From: Cyanobacteria bacterium FACHB-502
Lineage (GTDB): Bacteria > Cyanobacteriota > Cyanobacteriia > Elainellales > Elainellaceae
Direction of reading: 5' to 3'
NCBI GenBank assembly: GCA_014695325.1
Contig: JACJNZ010000071.1
Span: 1 to 64,000, forward strand
Length of the DNA stretch: 64,000 bases
The notes below the pieces were generated by a model. The model made no database searches. It was given only the letters and a program-made list of their open reading frames with translations, and was not told the origin of the DNA. Made by a program: the position numbers and the translations under genes. Of this stretch, positions 27,765 through 36,553 are shown piece by piece (the stretch's first letter is position 1; each line of letters starts with the position of its first letter).

Positions 27765-30461
27765 TTACAAGCCATTGCCGATGAGAATAAACGATGCCCA
27801 GTAGTAGGGATGCTCTAGCGTTACAGGCTGATTTTCGCTGTCCACGAGATGTTCGAGACGAGTTCTAGTTGCTCCCTGAATCAGGGCAATTTGTGCCTGC
27901 TGAAGTGCGGCAGTTTTAGAGAGATTGCCCGATCGTAGTGCGGTATAAAATCGGCTCATCAGTGCCTCCGTCCCGCCGTCATCCACTGCCCACAAAGAGG
28001 CGATCGCGGCTCTGGCTCCGGTTGCCTGAATTTGATAGCCAAATCCCAAAATCTCTTTGCCGTCTTGAAGCTGCATCGAGCTCACAGCAGTCTGACAGCT
28101 ACTCAGCACGACGAGATCAACATTGTCCAGATCCAGGCTGCTGACATCGCGCATCGTGATCGTGCTGCCGTCCCCAAACAAAATAAATGAATCTTCTGGT
28201 GATCCAGTCGTGAACATCGCGTGAGTAGCAAGATGAACGATGTTGTAATCATTTAAGATTGGCTCAGTGGCAGCGCGGGTGAATTCCCGATCGATTAACT
28301 GGCGCGTGTTGGGATACAAACGGGCGATCGTCTCCACTTCCGGTTTGGCAAAGGGTAGCCCGCCAAAGGGTAAAACGGTGCCGCCGCGCGGGATGTTGTA
28401 GCGTCCTTCGGAAAACGCGCCTGCTAAGACACGGGGCTGGGTTCGCGGTTGGGAATCAAGATTAAACAAACTTACCGCCGTGACATAGTTCACCTGAAAT
28501 CGCTCGGTGATCCACTGATCTCCGTCATAAAGCGTGCCAAGCGGAATATAGCGCAACTGCCCATCGGGAGCATAGATAATGGTTTTGATATTGCCCTGTG
28601 CGAGAACTTCCTCGATCGGCTTAATCAGCCAGTTATAGAGCCGCTGTGCGTTAGGTTTCGGATCGGAGTTTTGATCTGTTAAGTCACTGAGCAGGGCAGA
28701 AATCGCCCGATTTAGCTCCACTCGCCCAACCGGAACCGAATAACGCATGGGCGCAGTATGGCGAGACAGCACCACCAGTTCAAGGCGATCGTCCAGCACC
28801 AGCGGATAAAGCAAAACCGCATCCTGCTGAATGTCATTGCGAATTGCCCTGATTGCTCTGAGATCAATTTCCTGATCGATCTGGACTTCGAGCTGTTCGA
28901 TCGCCGCTACAATCTCAGGCTGCTCTAGAAAATCTTGAAACGCCAGGGTAATTTGACGTTGCCGACCACGGAGTTCTTCGACGCGCTGCTGCTGCTCAGG
29001 AGTTCGCTGCTCGGATGGAATGTCGTCTAGTTCATCAAGCTCTTTGCCTAATTCGATCGCCCCTTGAATCAGCTCATCATACTGCTCTGAAATCTGCCGC
29101 TCTGCCGGAAGAATATCCACGCCCTCAGCCGTCTGCTCGCTGCCCCTCACTCCTCGCCGCAAATAGTCCTGAATTTCCTGCACTTTCAGCAAATCTAAAA
29201 CCTGCTGCGCTTCTAAAATGCGATTTTGCTGCAATAACAAATCCGCTAATCTCCGATAAGTATCCGCAACGGTATCGGTGTAAGACTGCTGTTGCTCGAT
29301 CGGCAATCCGGTAATATCTCGCCGAATGGCTTCGGTGACGTTGATCGATCGTTTGTAGAAAAGAATGGCGAGTTGGGGTTGGTTTTGCTGCGCGAGGAGA
29401 TCGCCAAGATTGCTTAAAACGCTTCGTTGCCCTGGAAGTGACCCAGTTTCTATTGCAATAGATAATGCTTGCTGATAGAACGCTTGCGCTTTTTCAAACT
29501 CATTTGAGCTTGAATAAACTGTACCTAAACGGTTGAGAGTATCAATTGTGTTATCGCGATCGCCTATTTCTTCCGAAAGCTTAAGTGCCTGTTCTAAAGT
29601 GAATAAAGCCTCTTCTCTTCGTCCTACTGTATAGTAGACAAACCCCAAATTACTAAGAACTTCTGCCTCATGAGAAGGTTGCTGAGCTTCTCGCCTTAGT
29701 AAAAGAGCTTGCTGGTAGCTTTCAATTGCTTTTGAATACTGATTTAGTCTTTCGTATATAAAACCAATATTGTACAGAACTATACTTGCACTTGATTGTT
29801 GATTGTGTTTATCCCCTTGAGTAACAGTAGGAAGCTGCTGAATAATTCCTAAAACTTCTCGAAACGCCGTTAACGCTTGCTCAAATTGACCTAAATCTGT
29901 ATAAACCCAGGCTAGATTACTAAGAACCTGTTGCTCTCCGAGTAAATCTCCCAGTGATCGAACAATATCTAGTGCCTGTTGTTGAGCTGAAACTGCTTGA
30001 GTAAATTGTCCCTGATCAGCATAAATGGTTCCTAAATTTGACAAGATACGCCATTCTCCCTCGGAGCTATTAATACTCCGCGAAATTGTTAAGGTTTGCT
30101 CGTATGTCTCTATAGCTTGCTCGTAATTACCCTCTTGCTGATAAACAGCAGCAATGTTGTAAAGACAGTATTGTTGACCAACATTATCTTCGAGTTCTCG
30201 ATAAATGTTTAATGATTGAATGAAAGCATTCAGTGCGAGGTCGTAATATCCTTGAATATAGTAGATTCTGCCCTTTTCAAAAATCTGCTTGGCTTTGTTT
30301 TGTTGATTCTGGAATAAAAAGGGTTTTATTTCTAAAAAATGTTCTATCGATTGAGCTTCCTCTTGTTGAAGAGGTTGAAGTGAATTAGCCTTAGTGTGAT
30401 TGCAACATAATAGTATTCCTACACAAGCAAAAAGGTAGAATCTTGAACGTTGAAAAAACAT
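27765..30461 (-). CDS. Exported TPR-CHAT domain protein (caspase-like protease fold)
   Basis: A protein of about 898 residues. An N-terminal hydrophobic stretch (FYLFACVGILLCCNHTKA) looks like a signal peptide, possibly of lipoprotein type. Eight tetratricopeptide repeats follow (about 45-385), then a helical linker, then a CHAT domain at about 590-898. The catalytic pair is visible as His747 in VHLATHA and Cys789 in LSSCQTA. CHAT is a caspase-clan fold, and TPR-CHAT proteins are abundant in filamentous cyanobacteria. The gene is mosaic: the TPR part upstream of about 29440 is much more AT-rich than the CHAT part. It is the last gene of the accessory block; substrates are unknown. The TTG at 30467 is an alternative start. 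Confidence 0.9.
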   Translation of the reverse strand: MFFQRSRFYLFACVGILLCCNHTKANSLQPLQQEEAQSIEHFLEIKPFLFQNQQNKAKQIFEKGRIYYIQGYYDLALNAFIQSLNIYRELEDNVGQQYCLYNIAAVYQQEGNYEQAIETYEQTLTISRSINSSEGEWRILSNLGTIYADQGQFTQAVSAQQQALDIVRSLGDLLGEQQVLSNLAWVYTDLGQFEQALTAFREVLGIIQQLPTVTQGDKHNQQSSASIVLYNIGFIYERLNQYSKAIESYQQALLLRREAQQPSHEAEVLSNLGFVYYTVGRREEALFTLEQALKLSEEIGDRDNTIDTLNRLGTVYSSSNEFEKAQAFYQQALSIAIETGSLPGQRSVLSNLGDLLAQQNQPQLAILFYKRSINVTEAIRRDITGLPIEQQQSYTDTVADTYRRLADLLLQQNRILEAQQVLDLLKVQEIQDYLRRGVRGSEQTAEGVDILPAERQISEQYDELIQGAIELGKELDELDDIPSEQRTPEQQQRVEELRGRQRQITLAFQDFLEQPEIVAAIEQLEVQIDQEIDLRAIRAIRNDIQQDAVLLYPLVLDDRLELVVLSRHTAPMRYSVPVGRVELNRAISALLSDLTDQNSDPKPNAQRLYNWLIKPIEEVLAQGNIKTIIYAPDGQLRYIPLGTLYDGDQWITERFQVNYVTAVSLFNLDSQPRTQPRVLAGAFSEGRYNIPRGGTVLPFGGLPFAKPEVETIARLYPNTRQLIDREFTRAATEPILNDYNIVHLATHAMFTTGSPEDSFILFGDGSTITMRDVSSLDLDNVDLVVLSSCQTAVSSMQLQDGKEILGFGYQIQATGARAAIASLWAVDDGGTEALMSRFYTALRSGNLSKTAALQQAQIALIQGATRTRLEHLVDSENQPVTLEHPYYWASFILIGNGL

Positions 30462-30631
30462 TATCAAAACACTCCATGTTTTCCCTGCGAAAAATTAATA
30501 TTATTGTATGGTGAAAAAGTTTAATTATTAAAAATTTGTAGAGCGAATGCTCTGCGTATTAGTAGTTAACATCCGCTCTACGTCTTACTCTATTTACCCA
30601 CTTAGTTTTATTTAGGGCAACTATTAATAAT

Positions 30632-30967
30632 CTACTTCTTTGGCGGAAATTCAGGAATAATTCCTTGCTCTTGAACTCCCAAAACCTTAAATTTTACTAG
30701 TCTATTTATTGTGTCTTTAACCCATGTTAAAACTTCTTGCAGCTTTTTGAAAGAAGTTTCTTCTGTTTCTGGGTTTTTAGAGTTGCACAAATTGAAAAAA
30801 AAGTCTCTAGTTGCCTTGCCTACTTCATCGGAAAACTTTTTCAACTCATCTAGTGCTACTTCAGCATCAAGAGGTTTACTGTAAGCTTTTTGCTTCAATT
30901 TCTTGTAGAGTTTTTCAGTCTCTGCATAAAGTTGATTGACAATGTCATTTACATTTTCGTAATTCAT
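30632..30967 (-). CDS. Small AT-rich hypothetical helical protein
   Basis: A 111-residue protein with a good RBS (AAGGAAA, 5 bp before the ATG at 30967). It is Lys/Glu-rich and predicted to be almost all helix, with no signal peptide or membrane segment. It is not recognised. Base composition is clearly more AT-rich than the surrounding genes, like the 5' half of the CHAT gene downstream. It lies between the exported TPR protein and the CHAT protein, 154 and 170 bp from each, so it may belong to the same transcript. Confidence 0.75.
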   Translation of the reverse strand: MNYENVNDIVNQLYAETEKLYKKLKQKAYSKPLDAEVALDELKKFSDEVGKATRDFFFNLCNSKNPETEETSFKKLQEVLTWVKDTINRLVKFKVLGVQEQGIIPEFPPKK

Positions 30968-31121
30968 GGATTTTCCTTGGTCTAGAACAGCAACAATTGG
31001 AAACTACCCCAACATCGATCGCCCATTCACCAATACATTTGGAAACTCGATCGCTAAAATCGACCCGTCTCCAATATTTTTTAGTGAGCGATCGTCATAG
31101 ATTTACCTTCGTCTGCGCTCA

Positions 31122-32027
31122 TTATCCGGCTTGAGTTGAAAGATCGGTGAGTTTTTGCTGTAATTCTTCAACCTTTGCCTGGTTTCCTAACGTTTGGTAG
31201 CTTTCTTTTGCCTGTGTTAGCCATTCGATCGCCTGCGGTCTCAATTCCAGCCGGATATAAACTTCGCCAAGCGATGCCTGAAGTCGGGCTTGCTCCGGCA
31301 GATTTCCAGAGGCGAGGGGAATTGCTTGCTGATAGTAGGATTCGGCTCGCAAATTAACGTTTGCTTGAGCGTAGAGGTCTGCCAGTTTGCGATAGACGAT
31401 CGGGTTTTGGCTGCCTTGCTCGATTAGAGATTCGAGGGTGTCGATCGCCGCCGCGTAGAGTTCGGAGCCGATGTAGAGATCGGTTTTAAGCAGCGTTGTG
31501 GATTCGGAGGTGTTATTAAACAGGGATTCTGCCTGGCGGATGCGATCGGCTTCAGGGTCAGACAGGCGGTAGAAGGTGGTCTGGATGTCTTCTTCGGTGG
31601 AGGAGCGATCGGTGTTGGTTTTCACCTCTAGCGTGTAGTTGATTCCGGGTTGCAGGGCAGGAGCATCCGATGGATAGGCGATCGCATCCGTCTCGACCTG
31701 TTTTGTCCATAGGATTGTGTCTCCGTTTTTCAGCGTTACCGTGTACTGGGTTACGCCCAACACTTTATTCCAGCGTAGATTGGGACGATCGCTTAAAACC
31801 GCCGAATTGCGAGGCTCAATGATGTAGGGAATCAAGGCATCTTCGGGACCGCGCGGATTGGCAGTGCGAGCAGTGCGACACTGGGCGATGAGATATTCTG
31901 CAGTCGATTCGATCGGAGGTGAGACGGGGTTGAGTTCCCGCACCGCAGAGATTCCTGGACTCGTTGCCGTTGGAATCACTAACAGCAAGCCTGCAATTCC
32001 AGCACCCTGAATAAAACGATCGTTCAT
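31122..32027 (-). CDS. Exported TPR-containing protein
   Basis: A 301-residue protein. The start has a hydrophobic helix (about 8-28) that may be a signal peptide. Residues 65-145 form a beta-rich, fibronectin-like segment (RPNLRWNKVLGVTQYTVTL) seen in cyanobacterial exported proteins. The C-terminal half has TPR-like repeats (about 180-300). It begins 11 bp after the kinase gene, so the two are almost surely co-transcribed. Function unknown; the context suggests a periplasmic sensor or scaffold for the signalling block. Confidence 0.75.
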   Translation of the reverse strand: MNDRFIQGAGIAGLLLVIPTATSPGISAVRELNPVSPPIESTAEYLIAQCRTARTANPRGPEDALIPYIIEPRNSAVLSDRPNLRWNKVLGVTQYTVTLKNGDTILWTKQVETDAIAYPSDAPALQPGINYTLEVKTNTDRSSTEEDIQTTFYRLSDPEADRIRQAESLFNNTSESTTLLKTDLYIGSELYAAAIDTLESLIEQGSQNPIVYRKLADLYAQANVNLRAESYYQQAIPLASGNLPEQARLQASLGEVYIRLELRPQAIEWLTQAKESYQTLGNQAKVEELQQKLTDLSTQAG

Positions 32028-32038
32028 GGCTGTTTAAC

Positions 32039-33625
32039 TCACTCTAAAAACTGTTGAGCGTGCGTCATCCATTGTTGTTCGTCGGAATTTTTTCGATCGC
32101 CATATTGAAGACATTTGCGATAGGCATTCACCGTGTTTGGTATATCTTTAATTTCTTCATAAACTTGCCCCATTAAGCAATAGGCTGTCCCTCGTTTATC
32201 GTCAATCTTAACTGCATTTTTCAACGCTTCTTGGGCAACGTCATATTGCTTAAGCTTAAGCTGTGCCCAGCCCAAATTTTTTAGAAGCGCATAGTGATCG
32301 ATCGGTCTTTTTGCAATGTGCCGACCTTCATTCAATAGTAGAATGGCACGATGATATTCCTGATTCAAAATATATAGTCTTGCTAAATTGTTGTAAGCAT
32401 CTGGTCGCTGTTCTGTATCAAGGTCTTCAATCATGGATTGGGCATAAGCAGCTCTCGCTTGAGCAAGCTTGTTTTGCGTTTCATACAGATCGCCCAAGTT
32501 AAACAATGTTGCAGCATTTTGTCGATTGAATAACAGCGCAAACTGATAAGACAACCAGGCAAGCTCAGGGGCATTTGCAGTTTGGGCATCAAGTCCCCAA
32601 TCATTGAACTGAATCGAAACTGTGAGTCGATTTTGCCAGAGGGTGAAACCACCAGACAGAACCGCCACCAGCAGCGCAGTTTTGAGCGGAGTGAGTTGCA
32701 ACAGGCGACGATCGAGCTTTGCACGCAGGCGATCGACCTGGCGCAGCACAGGCAGCCGTCGTTCCCAGTTGAGTTTTCGTTCGATTTGTCGAATGGTTTG
32801 CAGGATGATTTCGCCTGACTGCGGACGCTGCCCCGGAAAGGGAGCCATGAGACGATCGAGCAAATCTGCAAATTGGGGCGGCAGGGCATCGGTGAGAGTG
32901 CGCCACTGGAGTTGTCCGGTCTGGGGATCAACGGGGAGATCGATCGGCGGTTTGCGTGTCAGTAACGTGACCAGGGTTCGTCCGAGCGCGAAGAAATCGG
33001 ACTGGGGAACTGCCTGCCCTTCTGCCTGTTCTGGGGGCGTATATCCAGCGGAAATAATGGCGGTTCCGGTTTCCTGCTGTTCCTGCTTCACTAAGTAGGT
33101 GACAGATACCTCGCGCACAGTGCCAAAATCGATCAGCATCAGCTGACCATCCGGACGCAGCATAATGTTTGATGGTTTAATGTCGCGATGGAAAAACTGC
33201 TGCTGATGCAGAGGAATCAAGATCTCGACTAACTGATGCAGCCAGTCGATCGCTTCTCGCGCTGAAAGCCGTTTTCCCTGCTGGAGCCATTCCTGCAAAT
33301 TGATGCCCGGAACTTTTTCCATCACCAGACAGTGCAGGGGGGCAAGCCGATCGCGCTGCCAGACAAAGTAGCCATCTGGTTCAACCTGGGGCACACCGCG
33401 ATGGTGAAACTGGCTCAGAAAAGTGGCTTCCCGTCGAAATAGCTCGATCGCTTTTTGCTGCTGTGAACGCGAAAACTCTTTGAGGTCAAGAACTTTCAGC
33501 ACCTTCGTCGCATCCCCGTCCCGGATTTCAAACACTTGACTAAAGCCACCGCCACCCAGAGGTCGGATAATCTCGTAGCGGTGATGCAGCAGGGTTCCGG
33601 GAGCTAGCACGATCAGGGCGCTCAT
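32039..33625 (-). CDS. Serine/threonine protein kinase with C-terminal TPRs
   Basis: A 528-residue Hanks-type kinase. The kinase domain (about 12-270) has a Gly-rich loop GGGGFSQVFE, catalytic FHRDIKPSN near 147 and MLIDFGTVRE near 162. A hydrophobic helix at about 310-328 (TALLVAVLSGGFTLW) may anchor it in the membrane. TPR repeats fill about 355-525. The start overlaps the stop of the STAND gene by four bases (ATGA), indicating translational coupling. It probably signals for the STAND/CHAT block; its targets are unknown. Confidence 0.93.
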   Translation of the reverse strand: MSALIVLAPGTLLHHRYEIIRPLGGGGFSQVFEIRDGDATKVLKVLDLKEFSRSQQQKAIELFRREATFLSQFHHRGVPQVEPDGYFVWQRDRLAPLHCLVMEKVPGINLQEWLQQGKRLSAREAIDWLHQLVEILIPLHQQQFFHRDIKPSNIMLRPDGQLMLIDFGTVREVSVTYLVKQEQQETGTAIISAGYTPPEQAEGQAVPQSDFFALGRTLVTLLTRKPPIDLPVDPQTGQLQWRTLTDALPPQFADLLDRLMAPFPGQRPQSGEIILQTIRQIERKLNWERRLPVLRQVDRLRAKLDRRLLQLTPLKTALLVAVLSGGFTLWQNRLTVSIQFNDWGLDAQTANAPELAWLSYQFALLFNRQNAATLFNLGDLYETQNKLAQARAAYAQSMIEDLDTEQRPDAYNNLARLYILNQEYHRAILLLNEGRHIAKRPIDHYALLKNLGWAQLKLKQYDVAQEALKNAVKIDDKRGTAYCLMGQVYEEIKDIPNTVNAYRKCLQYGDRKNSDEQQWMTHAQQFLE

Positions 33626-35415
33626 GACGCTTGCGATGGGTTGATCAATTCCAACAGCTTGGTCAGGTTAATTTCCGCATAGCCGATCGCTTCAGGCGGT
33701 TGGTCTTTGAGCCATCCTAAAATCTGTTGTAGCTGGTCGGATAACTGTTCCACATCCCCCGCGAAGGTACTCACCAGCCGATCGCGAACTCGATAGAGAA
33801 TGCGGCGAACGTGATACAGGGTGATGGAAAAGGTTTCTTCATCTTTTAGCAGCAGATGGGTTTTGAGAATGCCTAAGTGAGAAATCGAGCGGGCTTCGAT
33901 GACTGTTTCAACGTCCTGCCACAGCGCATCGACCAACTGATGCAGCACGCATTTCATTACAACGGGTTCGAGAGAGAAGAGGGTGGGTAAAGGGGTAGAG
34001 GAGTGAAGGGGAACGGTTGCAGGACAATTACTCTCCGGCAGGAGTCGTTTTGTGTCGGTGTTTTTTTCGATCAGGGAGCGTCGCCAGAGGGAGCCGAGGG
34101 CGGTGAGCAGGTGCGATCGTTCTTCGGTGCTCATTAAGAGTTTGAGGTCGGCGATCGCGGTGGGTTTTCCAACGATGGCAAGCCAGAACATCACGTTTCT
34201 TTCGGCATCAGACAATTTGGAGAGCTGCTGTTCGAGCAGGTTAGATAATACGTCGCCTAGAACGAGCGAAGTCTGCGCCAGAAATTGGGACACTTGCCCA
34301 TCACAAATGTCTTGAATCAACGCGCCGATCAGTTTCAGGGCTGCAGGGTTACCACGATAAATGCTGACCAGTTCCGATAAGCCTGCTTCCTGTCCAGCGA
34401 AGCCGCGTGTGTTGAGTAGAGTTTTGGCATCGGCAGGTTGCAAGCCGCGCAGTTTGAGGCTTTGAACGACGGGTTCTCCGGCAAATGCAGCAAGCTCGAT
34501 CGGCTGTTCGCGGCTGAGGACAACCAGACAACTTTGATGCTGCTCTGCTGCAAATCGTTGCAATAAGCGGCTATAGCCCCGATATTGAATGGCACAGTAG
34601 CCTGACAGTTCGCCTTCCTGCAACAGCGTTTCCCAGTCATCCAGCACAATTAGAAACCGTCGCTGTCGTAGCTCAGAAAGTAGATGGGAGATTTGCTGAT
34701 CGATCGTGCTAGTGATCGTCAGTTCGGTTGAGTCGGTGACAAACTGCCGGATGTCCTGAACCAGCTCGCCGATCGGGGGTGCATCCCGCAGCGATCGCCA
34801 CAGAACCCCTTCAACGCCAGCTTTTTCGAGCGAGGCATCGCTGAAACTATCTTGAATTAATTTTGCAACCAGACTGGTTTTGCCAATGCCGCCCATGCCA
34901 ACGATCGCCGCAACTCGCACTGTGAAATCGGTCAGCCAGGCGTGCAGCGTTGCCTGTTCAGCCGATCGCCCGTAAAAGCGCGAAACATCGATATAGGCAG
35001 CTAGATCTTGCCGCGGCGCAGATTTAGTCGGTACAGCAGACAGAGTCACTGCGTTCAAGCGATAGCCCGATCGCTCCAAAATAAACGCGATTTGCTGCCA
35101 GTTTTTAGGACGCTGCTCGGTCAGCACTTCCAAATAGTCATAAAGTCCATCCCGGGACAGGCTGACTCGTAACCCGGTGACATCTCGATTCAGGCGCAGC
35201 GCAATTTCAGTCGGGCTATGACCACAGAGCAATCCGCGCAGGCAGTCTTTCTCTAGCTCGGTGAGTGCGCTGTTTTGCTTGCCGTTACAAGCCCGTTTTA
35301 CAACAGTCAGATCCGCATAGAGCCGAGGTAAATCCCACTGTTGCGCTGCTTCTGCATAGATGTCGTCGGGCATGGTCGAAACACAGGGAAGTGAATTTAT
35401 TTTTGCAGCATTCAT
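33622..35415 (-). CDS. STAND (NB-ARC) ATPase with vMAP-type N-terminal HTH
   Basis: A protein of about 597 residues from the ATG at 35415; alternatives are 35373 (ATG) and 35487 (TTG). The N-terminal segment LRGLLCGHSPTEIALRLNR is the helix-turn-helix domain found at the start of cyanobacterial vWA-MoxR-associated (vMAP) STAND proteins. The NTPase has Walker A GMGGIGKTSLVAKL and Walker B FLIVLDDWETLL. A winged-helix region follows. The protein stops at TKLLELINPSQAS, just where homologues normally continue into WD40 or pentapeptide sensor repeats, so it lacks a sensor domain. A pyrimidine-rich tract (33962-34020) inserts a Ser/Thr/Pro stretch. It overlaps the kinase gene by four bases. Confidence 0.88.
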   Translation of the reverse strand: MNAAKINSLPCVSTMPDDIYAEAAQQWDLPRLYADLTVVKRACNGKQNSALTELEKDCLRGLLCGHSPTEIALRLNRDVTGLRVSLSRDGLYDYLEVLTEQRPKNWQQIAFILERSGYRLNAVTLSAVPTKSAPRQDLAAYIDVSRFYGRSAEQATLHAWLTDFTVRVAAIVGMGGIGKTSLVAKLIQDSFSDASLEKAGVEGVLWRSLRDAPPIGELVQDIRQFVTDSTELTITSTIDQQISHLLSELRQRRFLIVLDDWETLLQEGELSGYCAIQYRGYSRLLQRFAAEQHQSCLVVLSREQPIELAAFAGEPVVQSLKLRGLQPADAKTLLNTRGFAGQEAGLSELVSIYRGNPAALKLIGALIQDICDGQVSQFLAQTSLVLGDVLSNLLEQQLSKLSDAERNVMFWLAIVGKPTAIADLKLLMSTEERSHLLTALGSLWRRSLIEKNTDTKRLLPESNCPATVPLHSSTPLPTLFSLEPVVMKCVLHQLVDALWQDVETVIEARSISHLGILKTHLLLKDEETFSITLYHVRRILYRVRDRLVSTFAGDVEQLSDQLQQILGWLKDQPPEAIGYAEINLTKLLELINPSQAS

Positions 35416-35674
35416 CGGGATTTCAGGAGCGTTCAGGGGTGCATTGTCATAAATAAAAACGAATTGCATCAAAACCAAGCGAATCAAACGAAAAGATTCA
35501 GCTCACGTTCGCGTAATGGGCAACGTTCAACTTGATTGATTTGTAGTGTAGAAGCTTCGATCGCCCAATGTCACCTAACAGGACTGATAACTCATTCCTA
35601 ATGGCCGTTAGGAGATTTCCAACCCAAGGGTTTCTATGTTGAATACATGGTCCACTTGTCCTGGAGGCATCACC

Positions 35675-35890
35675 ATGTTAGGTTCCCTTTCGACCAAGCT
35701 GTTCAGCCTCACCGTTCTTATCCTGCTTGGCAGCACGCTCATCGGCAACAGCAAAGCTGCACTTAGGTTAGAACCTTCCGTTTCTCCTCAAGTCACACAG
35801 CCCACTGTTCTGCCTTCTGCCACTCCTGAGCTGAGCGATCATCATAACTCCTGCAATGCCTATCCCTATCAACAGTGCCTTACTCCATGA
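35675..35890 (+). CDS. Small exported Cys-containing protein
   Basis: A 71-residue protein with GGAGG 7 bp before the ATG at 35675; the frame is open from 35636. A signal peptide is clear (LFSLTVLILLGSTLIGNSKA, about residues 9-28). The mature part is Pro/Ser/Thr-rich and ends with two Cys in HNSCNAYPYQQCLTP. It is not recognised. It is divergent from the STAND gene, about 260 bp away, which may be chance. Confidence 0.65.
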   Translation: MLGSLSTKLFSLTVLILLGSTLIGNSKAALRLEPSVSPQVTQPTVLPSATPELSDHHNSCNAYPYQQCLTP

Positions 35891-36020
35891 GGCGATCGGA
35901 TTTGTCTCCTGCTTAATTCTTCTAAAGGGTGTTTGAGCAGCCTTGCTTGCGACGCGAAGCGCCTCCCTAATTCCCACGTTAAGACCGATTCTTCCCAGCC
36001 CCCGGAACGTCCCTCATCTT

Positions 36021-36518
36021 ATGGTTTCTGCTCATCAGGCTTGGTCTGAATCTTTTCAGACATTTGTTCAGCGTGTTCGATCGCTCGAAATCAGCTCGCT
36101 AGTTTATCAACTCAATCATTCCCCAATAAGTGCGAATTGGACGGAGAAAGAGATGAGGAAGACGATCGCCCAATATTTTGCTTTTCTATATTTGGTTGAT
36201 CACTATCCAAATCTCGCCTTAGTGCCTACTCAGAATATTGATCACGTTTGGCAGTGCCATATTCTCGATACTGAAAAATACGCGATAGACTGTCAAATTC
36301 TTTTTAACCGTTTTATTCATCGTTTCTCTTTTTTAGAGTTCAGCCATGAAGACGATCGCAATCAGTTTTCACAGGGCAAGCGGCAGAATAACCTTGCAGC
36401 TTCCGTCCTGACTCAGGTACTCTTTCGCAAGCATTTTGGCTGCACGATGCAGCAATCCTCTACAGTATCCGTCGAGGATCAATTATCTAGCTCTGCCTGG
36501 ATCGGCATACCGCACTAA
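36021..36518 (+). CDS. Glycine-rich-domain-like (GRDP-type) protein
   Basis: A 165-residue protein from the ATG at 36021; an upstream in-frame TTG at 35943 falls in repeat-like sequence. The motif NIDHVWQCHILDTEKYAIDC (about residues 74-93) matches the conserved core of glycine-rich domain-containing proteins, normally DxxWHxHxLDTxxYxxDC, where His replaces this Gln. Function is unknown in bacteria. It is predicted soluble and helical, and no operon partner is evident. Confidence 0.65.
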   Translation: MVSAHQAWSESFQTFVQRVRSLEISSLVYQLNHSPISANWTEKEMRKTIAQYFAFLYLVDHYPNLALVPTQNIDHVWQCHILDTEKYAIDCQILFNRFIHRFSFLEFSHEDDRNQFSQGKRQNNLAASVLTQVLFRKHFGCTMQQSSTVSVEDQLSSSAWIGIPH

Positions 36519-36553
36519 ACTGGCTCCGGTGCAGGGTTCAAATTTCAGCCCAA

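Noticed and set aside
33622-35415. A complete antiphage defence island around the STAND gene
   Set aside because: No nuclease, reverse transcriptase, toxin, restriction or CRISPR component is nearby, so only a signalling or conflict-type cluster is claimed.
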